NCBI RefSeq assembly: GCF_017877135.1
Contig: NZ_JAGIPH010000001.1
Coordinates: 186,001-250,000 of the forward strand
Direction: 5' to 3'
From: Neorhizobium galegae
GTDB lineage: Bacteria; Pseudomonadota; Alphaproteobacteria; Rhizobiales; Rhizobiaceae
DNA length: 64,000 nt
Shown here piece by piece: positions 35,771 through 47,287 of the stretch; the first letter of the stretch is position 1; each line of letters begins with the position of its first letter. A model generated the notes under the pieces. That model did not search any database. It saw only the letters and a list, made by a program, of their open reading frames with translations, and had not been told where the DNA came from. The position numbers and the translations under genes were made by a program.

Positions 35771-37027
35771 ATGTCGACCATCCGCCCGCTCGTTCCCCTT
35801 CTCGTCACCGCGGGCATCCTGATCGGCGGCAATGGCCTGCAGGGCACCTTCATTGCGCTGCGCGGCACGGCGGAAGGGTTTTCCCCCTCCACCATCGGCC
35901 TGATCGGTGCCGGCTACAGCATCGGTTTTGCCATCGGCTGCCTCTATGTCACCCGCATCCTGCGTGCCATCGGCCACATCCGCACCTTTGCCGCCATGGC
36001 AGCGATTGCCGCCTGCTGTTCCATCCTGATGCCGCTTCTCACCTCGCCGCTGTTCTGGGCGCTGATGCGCTTCATCATCGGCATTTCGGTGGCGAGCCTG
36101 TTTGCCGTGGTGGAAAGCTGGATCAATGCCAAGGTGACCAATAGCAACCGCGCCCGCACGCTCTCGGTCTATCGCCTAGTGGACTTGAGCTCGGTGACGC
36201 TCGCGCAATATCTGATCCCAACCGTCGGCATCGAGGGACCGGTGATCTTCTCTCTGGTGGCTATGACCATGGCGCTGTCGCTGGTGCCGATTTCGGTGCT
36301 CGACCGCTCAAGCCCTGCCCCGCCGGAAGCGATCAGCACCGATATCCGCGCCGTCTGGCGCATTTCGCCGTTGTCGGTTGTCGGTGTCATCGCGGTTGGC
36401 CTCAGCATGGCGGCCTTTCGCAATATCGGGCCGATCTACGCGCAGGAGATCGGCATGAGCGTGACGGCGATTGCCACCTTCATGAGTGCCGGCATCATCG
36501 GCGGCGTCGTGCTGCAATATCCGCTGGGGATCTATTCCGACCGGCTGGACCGGCGAAAGGTCATCATCTGGGCGACCATCGGCGCGATCCTCACCGGCGG
36601 CTATCTCTCCTTCTTCGCCGGCACCGACGAGACCGCCAATATCATCGGCATCTTCGTCTACGGCGCTTTTGCCATGCCGCTCTATTCCCTGTGTTCGGCG
36701 CATGGCAATGATTTTGCGAAGCCCGGCGAACATGCGCTGGTTTCGGCGGGCCTTCTGTTCTTCTGGTCGATCGGCGCCACCATCGGGCCGCTGCTCGCCT
36801 CGCTTCTCCTGCAGTTCATTGGCCCTTCGGTGTTCTTCATCTACACCTCCTTCATCTTTATGGGTTTTCTGTTCTTCACCGTGGTGCGCATGCGCAGCCG
36901 CCCGGCCGTGCCGCCGCAGGAGCGGCCGGGCCGCTTTCGTGCGCTGTTGCGCACCTCGGCCTATTTCAACCGGCTGGCCGGCGGCGCCGCGGACGAGCGC
37001 AAGGATAACCGCAGCGACCGGCGGTAG
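35771..37027 (+). CDS. MFS transporter (YcaD-like)
   Basis: 418 residues, twelve membrane helices. It begins MSTIRPLVPLLVTAGILIGG and has GYSIGFAIGCLYVTRILR in helix 2-3 (motif A region) and PLGIYSDRLDRRKVIIW at the half-way duplicate, matching the YcaD/UMF1-like MFS branch. The start at 35771 is preferred to upstream frames without helices. A 142-nt gap follows the 7-TM gene. The C-terminal tail is cytoplasmic and basic. Substrate unknown. Confidence 0.9.
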   Translation: MSTIRPLVPLLVTAGILIGGNGLQGTFIALRGTAEGFSPSTIGLIGAGYSIGFAIGCLYVTRILRAIGHIRTFAAMAAIAACCSILMPLLTSPLFWALMRFIIGISVASLFAVVESWINAKVTNSNRARTLSVYRLVDLSSVTLAQYLIPTVGIEGPVIFSLVAMTMALSLVPISVLDRSSPAPPEAISTDIRAVWRISPLSVVGVIAVGLSMAAFRNIGPIYAQEIGMSVTAIATFMSAGIIGGVVLQYPLGIYSDRLDRRKVIIWATIGAILTGGYLSFFAGTDETANIIGIFVYGAFAMPLYSLCSAHGNDFAKPGEHALVSAGLLFFWSIGATIGPLLASLLLQFIGPSVFFIYTSFIFMGFLFFTVVRMRSRPAVPPQERPGRFRALLRTSAYFNRLAGGAADERKDNRSDRR

Positions 37028-37119
37028 TCGCCTGCGGCAATATCGCGGTTTGCACTCCATTGATGATTGCCGCACTCAGCTTTAAGAGGGGGAACACAAA
37101 CAGTTCCAGAGCAAGTCCC

Positions 37120-38529
37120 ATGGTCTCCCTGTCGCGCCGAACCCTCCTGAAGTCTGCCGCCGGCCTTGGCGGTGCCTATGGACTGGGGCTTGGCGCGGCC
37201 TCCCTCTTTGGCGGCCCGGCATCGGCGGAAAATGCGGTGCATCTGGAAGCGCGCCTTACCGATGCCCTGCTCGACGGCCAGCACCTGACACGCGGCGTCA
37301 TGAGCTACGGCATGGCCGGATCGCCCGACACCGCCATGCCGCCAACGCTTCGCCTGCGCCGTGGCGCACCGTTCAACGCCCGGATCACCAACCGGCTGGA
37401 CGAGCCGACCACCATCCACTGGCATGGACTGCGCATCGACAACCGCATGGATGGTGTGCCCTTCCTCACCCAGCCTTACGTCTATACCGGCGATACGTTC
37501 GACTACAGCTTCACGCCGCCCGATGCTGGCACCTTCTGGTATCACCCCCATTGCAATACGCTGACCCAGATGGGCCGCGGCATGACGGGCCTGCTGATCG
37601 TCGAGGACCCGAAGGACCCGGTTTTCGATGCGGAAATCGCGCTCAACCTGCGCGACTGGCGGCTCGGCGGCGACGGCCAGTTCATCGAGCAGTTCAAGCC
37701 GCGCGATGCCGCCCGCAACGGCACATTCGGCACCGTGCGCGGCGCCAACTGGCAGCTGGAGCCGGCCTTTGACGCGCCAAGCGGCGGGCTGGTGCGGGTG
37801 CGGATCGCCGATACGGACGTCACGCGCCTCTACCAGCTGACGCTGTCGGGAGCGCAGGCGCTGATCGTCGCACTCGACGGACAGCCGCTGCCAACGCCTC
37901 TGGCGCTTGAGACGAGCGTCATCGGTCCCGGCCAGCGGCTCGATCTCGTTCTGCGGATGCCGGAGAGCGAAGGCGAGGTCGTGACGCTCACCGACACACG
38001 GCCATCGACCGCGAAAACCGTCGCGACCTTTCGCAGCGTCGGTGCGAATCGCAAACGCAGCCTGGGCGATGTGCCGCCGCTTGCCGAAAATCCGTTCGAA
38101 AAGCCGGATCTCGCATCGGCTGAGGAAATTCCGCTCGTCCTCAGCGCCACCGCCGAAAATGCCGCGCGCGATTCGATCTGCGGCACGCTCGGCTATTCCT
38201 TCTGGGCGATCAACAAGGTGCCGTGGCCGGGCGATGTGCCCGATCCATCGGCGCCGCTTGCCGAGATGAAGCGCGGCAAGTCGTATGTGTTCAACCTCAT
38301 CAACAACACGCCGCACCTGCATCCCATTCACCTGCACGGCATGAATTTCCAGGTGGTTTCATCCTCTGCGCGACCGGTGAGCCCGCTGATTTCCGATACC
38401 TATCTGGTGGCGCCGGACGAAAAGGTGCAGCTTGCGCTGGTGGCAGACAACCCGGGCGACTGGGTTCTGCACTGCCACATTATCGAGCACCAGAAGACCG
38501 GCATGACAAGCTATGTCCGCGTCGTCTGA
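37120..38529 (+). CDS. Tat-exported multicopper oxidase
   Basis: 469 residues. A twin-arginine signal SRRTLLKSAAG opens the protein. Copper ligands are all present: HWHGLR (100-102), WYHPHCN (142-144), HPIHLHG (401, 404, 406) and HCHIIEHQKTGM (451-462, with Cys452 and the axial Met462). It is a three-cupredoxin laccase/CueO-like oxidase acting in the periplasm. No Met-rich CueO loop was seen, so copper resistance is not assured. It lies after the MFS gene and before an MBL hydrolase on the same strand. Confidence 0.94.
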   Translation: MVSLSRRTLLKSAAGLGGAYGLGLGAASLFGGPASAENAVHLEARLTDALLDGQHLTRGVMSYGMAGSPDTAMPPTLRLRRGAPFNARITNRLDEPTTIHWHGLRIDNRMDGVPFLTQPYVYTGDTFDYSFTPPDAGTFWYHPHCNTLTQMGRGMTGLLIVEDPKDPVFDAEIALNLRDWRLGGDGQFIEQFKPRDAARNGTFGTVRGANWQLEPAFDAPSGGLVRVRIADTDVTRLYQLTLSGAQALIVALDGQPLPTPLALETSVIGPGQRLDLVLRMPESEGEVVTLTDTRPSTAKTVATFRSVGANRKRSLGDVPPLAENPFEKPDLASAEEIPLVLSATAENAARDSICGTLGYSFWAINKVPWPGDVPDPSAPLAEMKRGKSYVFNLINNTPHLHPIHLHGMNFQVVSSSARPVSPLISDTYLVAPDEKVQLALVADNPGDWVLHCHIIEHQKTGMTSYVRVV

Positions 38530-38562
38530 GGCCTCCTGCCCTCTCCGCCCGTGGATGCTGCC

Positions 38563-39474
38563 ATGACCGACCTTTGCGCCACCCTTCGCATCCTGGAGCC
38601 CTATCCGGGCCTTTACGCCTATTATGACGGCCGCATCGCGGGAAAGCGCCTGCATTCGCCGGAGCGGAACTGGCTGGACGACGGCGCCTACGCGCTCGGT
38701 ATCGCCAGCTACGCGCTCGTCTCGGGCGATCAGGCGCTGGTCTACGACACGCATATGTCGCTCAGCCACGCTCGCGCCATCCGCACCCATCTTGAAGCGC
38801 AGGGCGTATCCGACATCACGGTGATCCTCAGCCATTGGCACACCGACCACATTGCCGGAAACGCCGTCTTTGCCGATTGCCAGATCATCGCCAACCGGCT
38901 GACGCTCGACACCATGACGTTGAATGCAAAGGCGCTTGCCGAGCGGGACCCGCCGATCCATCCGCTCATCCTGCCGAACCGGATCTTTGAGGACAGGCTG
39001 GAGCTTGCGCTTGGCGATCGGCCGGTGCATCTCCTGCAGTTTGACATTCACAGCGCCGATGGCACGGTGCTGTGGCTTCCCGCTGAGCAGCTGCTGCTGG
39101 CCGGCGATACGCTGGAAGACACCATCACCTATATTTCCGAACCTCTCGGCGTTGACCGCCACATTGCCGAGATCGGCAGGCTCGCGGCGCTGCCGATCCA
39201 GCGCATCCTGCCCAATCACGGCAGCGAGCAGCGCATTGCCGCAGGCGGATATGGGCCGGACCTCATCGACGCCAACCGCGTCTATCTGGAGCGGCTCACC
39301 GCCCGGATTGCCGATCCCGCACTGGATGAAACGCCTCTCTCCGATTTCGTCGCGGCGGAAATCGCGTCCGGCTCGATCGACTATTTCGCGCCCTACGAGA
39401 CCGTTCACCGCGACAATATCGAGGCACTGCGCACCGGCCGCTCCGATGAAGACCCGCCGGCTCCTGCGCAATAA
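38563..39474 (+). CDS. MBL-fold metallo-hydrolase
   Basis: 303 residues from the ATG at 38563; a GTG at 38551 would add four. Metal motif SHWHTDHIAGN, then LAGDTLEDTITY (Asp bridge) and RILPNHGSEQ. A long N-terminal extension (EPYPGLYAYYDGRIAGKRLH) precedes the fold. It starts 33 nt after the multicopper oxidase, suggesting joint expression. Lactonase- or glyoxalase-like chemistry is possible but not indicated by any specific loop. Confidence 0.85.
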   Translation: MTDLCATLRILEPYPGLYAYYDGRIAGKRLHSPERNWLDDGAYALGIASYALVSGDQALVYDTHMSLSHARAIRTHLEAQGVSDITVILSHWHTDHIAGNAVFADCQIIANRLTLDTMTLNAKALAERDPPIHPLILPNRIFEDRLELALGDRPVHLLQFDIHSADGTVLWLPAEQLLLAGDTLEDTITYISEPLGVDRHIAEIGRLAALPIQRILPNHGSEQRIAAGGYGPDLIDANRVYLERLTARIADPALDETPLSDFVAAEIASGSIDYFAPYETVHRDNIEALRTGRSDEDPPAPAQ

Positions 39475-39585
39475 TGGCGGCACGGCCGCAATGACGGTGC
39501 GCAAGGCGGCTGTCTCTGTTGACATCTTCTGGCGAAAGAGAAAGGAAGGTTGAACGATTTTTCTCCCATCCGACGACCGAAGCTG

Positions 39586-40737
39586 ATGATTGAAACAACT
39601 GCCGCTCTTCAAGACGCCTGCCGCAAACTGGCCCAATCGGAATTCGTGACTGTCGATACGGAGTTCCTGCGCGAAACCACCTTCTGGCCGATCCTCTGTC
39701 TCATTCAGATGGCAAGCCCGGATCTGGAAGTGATTGTCGATCCGATGGCCAAGGGCATCGATCTGACACCCTTCTTCGAACTGATGGCCGATACGTCCGT
39801 CGTGAAGGTGTTCCATGCGGCGCGCCAGGATCTGGAAATCGTCTATCATCTCGGCAAGCTGATCCCGCATCCGATCTTCGACACGCAGGTTGCCGCCATG
39901 GTCTGCGGCTTTGGCGATTCGATCTCCTACGACCAGCTCGTGCAGCGCACGAAGAATGTCCAGATCGACAAGTCCTCCCGCTTTACCGACTGGAGCCGCC
40001 GGCCGCTGTCGGACAAGCAGCTGGATTATGCGATGGCCGACGTCACGCATCTGCGCGATGTCTATCTGAGCCTCAAGGCCAAGCTCGAAAGCGAAGGCCG
40101 CACGACCTGGGTCGCCGAGGAAATGGCGGTTCTGGAATCGACCGAAACCTATGACATGCATCCCGACGATGCCTGGCTTCGGCTGAAATCGCGCCTGCGC
40201 AAGCCGCAGGAACTGGCGGTGCTGAAATATGTGGCGGCCTGGCGTGAACGCGAGGCGCGCAGCCGCGACGTGCCGCGCTCGCGGGTGCTGAAGGACGATG
40301 CGATCTTCGAGATTGCCCAGCAGCAGCCGAAGGACAGCGAGGCGCTGGGGCGGCTTCGCACCATCCCCAAGGGCTGGGAACGCTCGTCGTCGGGAACTGC
40401 CATCCTCGATGCCGTCAACACCGCTTTGGCGCTGCCGAAGGCCGAGATGCCGCAGGCGCCAAAACATTCCCATACGCCGGAGGGCGCCCAGTCGGCGGTC
40501 GAGCTTCTGAAAGTGCTGCTGCGCCTCATCTCGGAAAAGCATGGCGTTGCGGCCAAAGTCATCGCCAACAGCGACGATCTCGACAAGATCGCCACCGAAG
40601 GCGAAAAGGCCGAGGTGGCAGCACTGACCGGCTGGCGGCGCGAGCTGTTCGGCGAACCGGCCCTGAAGCTCATCTCCGGCGAGGTTGCCCTGCGCTTCAT
40701 CGACAAGAAGGTCGAGACGGTCGACATGCCAGCCTGA
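39586..40737 (+). CDS. rnd: Ribonuclease D
   Basis: 383 residues. DEDDy exonuclease: [27 protein letters not shown], and [13 protein letters not shown]. An HRDC domain follows ([20 protein letters not shown]). It trims the 3' ends of tRNA and other RNA. The ATG at 39586 is chosen because the conserved start is [12 protein letters not shown]; an upstream TTG at 39550 has its Shine-Dalgarno too close. In many rhizobia rnd lies near aspS; here a 5.9-kb accessory block stands between. Confidence 0.95.
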   Translation: MIETTAALQDACRKLAQSEFVTVDTEFLRETTFWPILCLIQMASPDLEVIVDPMAKGIDLTPFFELMADTSVVKVFHAARQDLEIVYHLGKLIPHPIFDTQVAAMVCGFGDSISYDQLVQRTKNVQIDKSSRFTDWSRRPLSDKQLDYAMADVTHLRDVYLSLKAKLESEGRTTWVAEEMAVLESTETYDMHPDDAWLRLKSRLRKPQELAVLKYVAAWREREARSRDVPRSRVLKDDAIFEIAQQQPKDSEALGRLRTIPKGWERSSSGTAILDAVNTALALPKAEMPQAPKHSHTPEGAQSAVELLKVLLRLISEKHGVAAKVIANSDDLDKIATEGEKAEVAALTGWRRELFGEPALKLISGEVALRFIDKKVETVDMPA

Positions 40738-40766
40738 ACGGGGCGGGTGCGCGATCCGGATCAAGC

Positions 40767-40786
40767 CCGCAGGCCTGTGCCTGCGG
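40767..40786. terminator. Perfect 8-bp hairpin after rnd
   Basis: CCGCAGGC (40767-40774) and GCCTGCGG (40779-40786) close on CTGT, 29 nt past the rnd stop. No clear U-tract. It separates rnd from the phytase-like gene. Confidence 0.5.
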
Positions 40787-40805
40787 ACCGGCCCGGTATC
40801 TTGCT

Positions 40806-40835
40806 CTGTCATTGAAACTTCATTGGAATTTCAAT
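40806..40835 (+). promoter_or_regulatory. PHO-box-like element before the phytase-family gene
   Basis: CTGTCAT (40806-40812), 4 nt, then ACTTCAT (40817-40823): the spacing of rhizobial PHO boxes, two CTGTCAT-like 7-mers 4 nt apart, with a strong first and weaker second half. An overlapping inverted repeat ATTGAAA/TTTCAAT spans 40811-40835. It lies about 85 nt before the start of a gene annotated by its fold as phytase-like. Confidence 0.5.
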
Positions 40836-40906
40836 CCGGCGTGATCGCGCCGTCATCTGCTGCACGTAGGAGGATAGTGTTCTTCTCCCTCATGCACAGG
40901 TGTTCC

Positions 40907-42265
40907 ATGACCCGAACTCTCCTTGCCTCCGTTGCGCTCCTTGCCGTTCTGGCAGGACAGTCCCACGCCGAAGAAAAGGCCTTTCCGGCCAAGCTCGTCT
41001 CGCAGGCGATCCTTCCTTCCAATACGATGGTAGCGGCTCCTGCCGATGCACCGGCAACGCTGAAGACCTCCGGCAAGTTCACCACCGCGGACCGCAAGCG
41101 CACCGACAAGCTGGGCACCATTCCCGGCAAGGACGGCGCGCGCCTGACCGGTCTTTCGCTTCCCTTCGACGGCCAGCCCCTGCAGGGCTTTTCCGGCATC
41201 AAGACCATGGCCGACGGCACGTTCTGGACACTGTCGGACAACGGCTTCGGCTCGAAGAACAATTCGAGTGACGCCATGCTGATGCTGCATCACATCAAGA
41301 TCGACTGGGCCGCCGGCAAGGTCGAACGTCTCGGCACCCTCTTCCTCTCCGACCCGGACAAGAAGGCCCCCTTCCCGATTGCCATGGAAGGCGCCGACAA
41401 GCGCTATCTCACCGGCGCCGATTTCGACGTCGAATCGATCCAGCCGGTGGCGGACGGATTTTGGGTCGGCGAGGAGTTCGGCCCCTACGTGCTGAAGTTC
41501 GACACCGAAGGCCGCCTGACCGCCGTGATCGCAACCGTGGTCGACGGCAAGCCGGTAACGTCTCCGGACAATGCCCTGATCAGCCTTCCGGCCAACCCCG
41601 CCGCCAAAATGCCGGTGTTCAACCTGAAGCGCTCCGGCGGCTTTGAAGGTCTTGCCCTGTCGAAGGACGGCGCCAAGCTTTACGGCCTGCTGGAAGGTCC
41701 ACTGTTCCTCGAAGACGGGTCCGGCGAAAAGACCGACGGCCAGACGGCGCTGCGCATCATCGAGCTGGATGCCGCCTCCAAGGCCTGGACCGGCCGCAGC
41801 TGGCTTTACCCGCTGAGCGAAGGCGGCGTTGCCATCGGCGATTTCAACATGGTGGATGCAACGACCGCGCTCGTCATCGAACGCGACAATGGCGCGGGCT
41901 CCGCGGCCCTTGCCTGCGCCGACCCGAAGAAGCCGGAACCGACCTGCTTTGATGCGCCGGCCAAGCACAAGCGCATCTACAAGATCGAAATGTCGGATGA
42001 AAACGTCGGCAAGGCCGCCCGCAAGATCGGCTATATCGACCTCATGAACATTGCCGATCACGACAAGAAGGCACTGCAGGGCAGCAAGGATGGTATCTAC
42101 ACCATGCCCTTCGTCACCATCGAAAATGTCGATGTGGTCGATGCCAGCCACATCGTTGTCGGCAATGACAACAACCTGCCCTTCTCGGCGGGTCGTGCCG
42201 TCGACAAGGCCGACGACAACGAATTCGTGCTGCTGGATGTCGGCGCGTTCCTCACCGCCAAGTAA
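40907..42265 (+). CDS. Exported phytase-like (esterase-like activity) protein
   Basis: 452 residues. A Sec signal, MTRTLLASVALLAVLAGQSHA, precedes a beta-propeller-like body. It matches the 'esterase-like activity of phytase' family: LSLPFDGQPLQGFSGIKTM, WTLSDNGFGSKNNSSDAML, EELGPYV-like EEFGPYVLKF, and ERDNGAGSAAL. It may release phosphate from organic esters in the periplasm. ATG 40907 is chosen for the signal; GTG 40877 after AGGAGG is an alternative. The PHO-like box upstream fits phosphate control. Confidence 0.85.
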   Translation: MTRTLLASVALLAVLAGQSHAEEKAFPAKLVSQAILPSNTMVAAPADAPATLKTSGKFTTADRKRTDKLGTIPGKDGARLTGLSLPFDGQPLQGFSGIKTMADGTFWTLSDNGFGSKNNSSDAMLMLHHIKIDWAAGKVERLGTLFLSDPDKKAPFPIAMEGADKRYLTGADFDVESIQPVADGFWVGEEFGPYVLKFDTEGRLTAVIATVVDGKPVTSPDNALISLPANPAAKMPVFNLKRSGGFEGLALSKDGAKLYGLLEGPLFLEDGSGEKTDGQTALRIIELDAASKAWTGRSWLYPLSEGGVAIGDFNMVDATTALVIERDNGAGSAALACADPKKPEPTCFDAPAKHKRIYKIEMSDENVGKAARKIGYIDLMNIADHDKKALQGSKDGIYTMPFVTIENVDVVDASHIVVGNDNNLPFSAGRAVDKADDNEFVLLDVGAFLTAK

Positions 42266-42291
42266 GGTTCTGGCAAACACCGCATGACGAT

Positions 42292-42312
42292 GGGCGCCGG
42301 CTTCCGGCGCCC
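42292..42312. terminator. Perfect 9-bp hairpin after phytase-like gene
   Basis: GGGCGCCGG (42292-42300) and CCGGCGCCC (42304-42312) with CTT loop, 26 nt past the stop. No U-tract follows, so it may only be a partial terminator. Confidence 0.5.
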
Positions 42313-42397
42313 ACCTGGTATTACGCACTTGCGCAAACCCTTATCGCTCGTATCGTGGCGCGACCGGCTGGCGAACGCCCGACGGGGAGGATAAGGG

Positions 42398-43480
42398 ATG
42401 GGCATGCGCGAACCTCACCGAAAGACGCTGCGGGGCGGGCCGCTGCTTGCCGGCCTTCGATGGCTGCTGCTGGCGCTGCTGATCGCCTCCACCGGCGTGC
42501 TCTATATGCTGCTGTTCGAGATCAACGGCCCCCTCCTCATCGGCGCCGTCTATGCGCTCGCCTGCAGCATGCCGCTCATCGCTTTTGAAAGCGGACGGCT
42601 GATGCCGCGCCTGCAGGTGCGTATGCGGCGTATGGCGACGCCGGCCTATTTCCTGTCTACGCTTGCCCTCTATCTCCTGCTGTCCGGCCTCGGATTTGCG
42701 CTTGCGGGTGTGGTGCTGAAGACAACCGGGATTTTTGAGGCGGGCTGGAAGCAGGTTCTCGTCATCCGCCCGCCGGCCTTTCTCTACACGCTGGTGATGT
42801 TCTTCTTCGGCATCACCGTGCTGCGCGTCCTGCAGTTGCTGGGGCGTCGCGTATTTCTGAGCCTGCTCACGGGCCGCTATCGGCACCCGGTCGAGGAGGA
42901 GCGCGTGTTCCTGTTTCTCGACATCGTGGGGTCGAGCGCCTATGCCCGCCAGTACGGCGACCTGAAGGCGCAGGCTTTCATCGGCGCCGTGTTTGCCGCC
43001 CTTGCCTACCATGTGCGGCGCCATCGGGGCGAGATCGATGACTATGTCGGAGACTGCGCCATCATCACCTGGCCGATGAAGGAGGGCGTGGAAGAGGCGC
43101 GCTGCGTGCGCTGCATCTATGACATGCTCGACGAAGTCGACCACGAACGCGACTGGTGGATGGCGCATTTCGGCCTTGTTCCGCAGCTGTCGGCCGCGCT
43201 GCACGGCGGCTCCATCGTCACGGCCGAGATCGGTGTCTTCCACCACAAGATCACCTATTTCGGCGATGTGGTGAACACGACCTCGCGCATCGAGGGGCTT
43301 TGCAAGACGCTGAAGAAACCGCATCTGATCTCGGCGGATCTTCTCGCGCGGCTGATACTGCCGCCGGATATCGTCGCGGAGCCGCAAGGCGAGCATGTGG
43401 TCAAGGGCCGCGACGAACCGGTCTGCGTTCTCGCACTGCGGCGTCTGACGGCAGGCGCGCAGTTCTCGCGCGCCTCCTGA
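42398..43480 (+). CDS. Membrane-anchored class III adenylate/guanylate cyclase
   Basis: 360 residues. Four membrane helices occupy residues about 19-150, then the catalytic domain: FLFLDIVGSSAYA with metal Asp175, and DDYVGDCAIITW with Asp219. The position three before GD, normally Lys in ATP-selective enzymes, is Asp215, a variant seen in a subset of bacterial cyclases (IxQYVGD type). The transition-state stretch GDVVNTTSRIEGLCK is intact. It is probably active, but nucleotide choice is uncertain. It is convergent with ppx. Confidence 0.9.
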   Translation: MGMREPHRKTLRGGPLLAGLRWLLLALLIASTGVLYMLLFEINGPLLIGAVYALACSMPLIAFESGRLMPRLQVRMRRMATPAYFLSTLALYLLLSGLGFALAGVVLKTTGIFEAGWKQVLVIRPPAFLYTLVMFFFGITVLRVLQLLGRRVFLSLLTGRYRHPVEEERVFLFLDIVGSSAYARQYGDLKAQAFIGAVFAALAYHVRRHRGEIDDYVGDCAIITWPMKEGVEEARCVRCIYDMLDEVDHERDWWMAHFGLVPQLSAALHGGSIVTAEIGVFHHKITYFGDVVNTTSRIEGLCKTLKKPHLISADLLARLILPPDIVAEPQGEHVVKGRDEPVCVLALRRLTAGAQFSRAS

Positions 43481-43491
43481 TCGGATCGGCT

Positions 43492-45012
43492 CTATTCGAA
43501 GACGAAGGCCAGGCGCTTACCGGTGAGCTTCGACAATTGCTGCAGGCGCCCATCCAGACGCTCGCCGGCAAAATCGGCATAGTCGTGCGGTACGACGAAT
43601 TCCAGATCGAGATCCGGATTGCTCGAGCGGCGGAACGACAGGTGGTCGACGATGCCCGGCATTGAGGCGGAGAAGAGATAGACGACGCGCAGAAGACCGC
43701 CCAGCAGCTTGGCAAGGCTGAGCAGGCGCGGCGTTGAGATCTGCGCCAGCGGGCCGGTCGCGCCATCGTCGTGCAGGCCTTCGAAGCGGTAGTAATTGGC
43801 CAGCGCCAGATAGGCCCGGCCCGGATGGGTGATGCCGGCAAGCGAGGAATGGGCAATCAGGTTCAGCGCCTGCAGCCCGCGGTAATCGGGATGCGCGCGC
43901 CAGCTGATATCGGCGAGAAGGCAGGCGGCCTGGCGATAGCGCGCTTCCTCGTCAGTTTCCTCAATGCCGAAATGGGAGACCATGCGGCCGGTCCAGTCGG
44001 CAAGCTCGCGCGCATGTTCGGGCGAGCGGGCTCTGAGGATCGCCAGTTGATCGGCCGCCTCCAGAAGCGGGTCCAGCTGCTGCTCGCTTTCGGAAAGCTG
44101 CGCGTAGAGATAGCCCTCGCGCACGCCTTGGGCGGAAAACACCACCCGGGCCGGTTTCATGACCGAGAGCACTTCCTGCATGGCAATGGCGCCGAACGGC
44201 AGAAGCGCGCGACGGTTCTTCGACACCGACTGCCAGGCGGGATCCTTGCTGTCCTTGGCCGTCAGAACCAGTTCGAGGAAATTGAGCATGTCGCCGGTCG
44301 GCAGTTCATAGCCCTGCATCATGTGCAGCGGATACTGCGTCATTTCCATGTGCAGCTTGGCAATGTTGCGCCAGGTGCCGCCGACGGCATAGAAGGTGCG
44401 CCCCTCGCCGTTGGCGAGAAGCTTTGCATCCTTCACCAGGCTGCGCGCCAATGTGCGCGCCTTGGCAAGAGAACCGCCGGAGGTTTCCGACAGGCGCAGG
44501 CCGCCGAGCGGCAACGTGATGCCCTTGCCGCATTCGCGGCCCTTGATATCGATGAGTTCGAGCGAGCCGCCGCCGAGATCGCCGGCAATGCCATCCACGC
44601 CGTTGAAGCCGCTGATCACGCCGAGCGCCGAATAAAGCGCTTCCTCCTCGCCGGAGAGAACCTGAACCGGATGCCCGAGAATGGCCTGCGCTTCGGCAAT
44701 GAAGGCTGCGCCATTACTCGCTTCGCGGGCGGCCGCCGTGGCCAGCACGTAGACATGCGTGGCACGCGCCTGGTCCGACAGGGCCCGGAAGCGGCGAAGC
44801 GCATGCAGAGCGCGCGCAACCGCTTCCTCGTCCATGCGGCCGGTGGAGCCAAGCCCCTTGCCGAGACCACACAAGACCTTCTCGTTGAAGAGAACCGCAG
44901 GCGCGCGCGACAGGTCTTCGTAAACGACCAGGCGAACCGAATTGGAGCCGATGTCGACAACGGAGACAGGAGCGCTTCCGGGGAGACGCCCCTGAGCTTC
45001 AGATCGTACCAT
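43492..45012 (-). CDS. ppx: Exopolyphosphatase (Ppx/GppA family)
   Basis: 506 residues. The ASKHA ATPase fold is visible: VVDIGSNSVRLVVYE, then EEEALYSALGV and DLGGGSLELIDI. A long C-terminal HD-like region (residues 320-500, with YRQAACLLADISWRAHPDYR) makes it a Ppx rather than short GppA. It hydrolyses polyphosphate or pppGpp. It starts 6 nt after ppk, so the synthesis and breakdown of polyphosphate are one unit, an arrangement common in Proteobacteria. Confidence 0.95.
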   Translation of the reverse strand: MVRSEAQGRLPGSAPVSVVDIGSNSVRLVVYEDLSRAPAVLFNEKVLCGLGKGLGSTGRMDEEAVARALHALRRFRALSDQARATHVYVLATAAAREASNGAAFIAEAQAILGHPVQVLSGEEEALYSALGVISGFNGVDGIAGDLGGGSLELIDIKGRECGKGITLPLGGLRLSETSGGSLAKARTLARSLVKDAKLLANGEGRTFYAVGGTWRNIAKLHMEMTQYPLHMMQGYELPTGDMLNFLELVLTAKDSKDPAWQSVSKNRRALLPFGAIAMQEVLSVMKPARVVFSAQGVREGYLYAQLSESEQQLDPLLEAADQLAILRARSPEHARELADWTGRMVSHFGIEETDEEARYRQAACLLADISWRAHPDYRGLQALNLIAHSSLAGITHPGRAYLALANYYRFEGLHDDGATGPLAQISTPRLLSLAKLLGGLLRVVYLFSASMPGIVDHLSFRRSSNPDLDLEFVVPHDYADFAGERLDGRLQQLSKLTGKRLAFVFE

Positions 45013-45018
45013 GCATCA

Positions 45019-47202
<2,184 letters not shown>

Positions 47203-47262
47203 CACTACCCCCTCTGTAAGCCGGGCACCGGCCAAACGGATTGCCCCAGCGCCCGCCTACAA

Positions 47263-47287
47263 TGTTTCAACGACGAAACAATGACAG
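47263..47287 (-). promoter_or_regulatory. PHO-like half-site pair and inverted repeat before ppk
   Basis: On minus, CTGTCAT (47287-47281), 4 nt, then TCGTCGT (47276-47270), the spacing of a PHO box with one good and one poor half. The overlapping TGTTTC/GAAACA inverted repeat spans 47263-47280. It begins directly after the hdaA stop and about 80 nt before ppk. ppk is a known PhoB target in several Proteobacteria. Confidence 0.45.
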
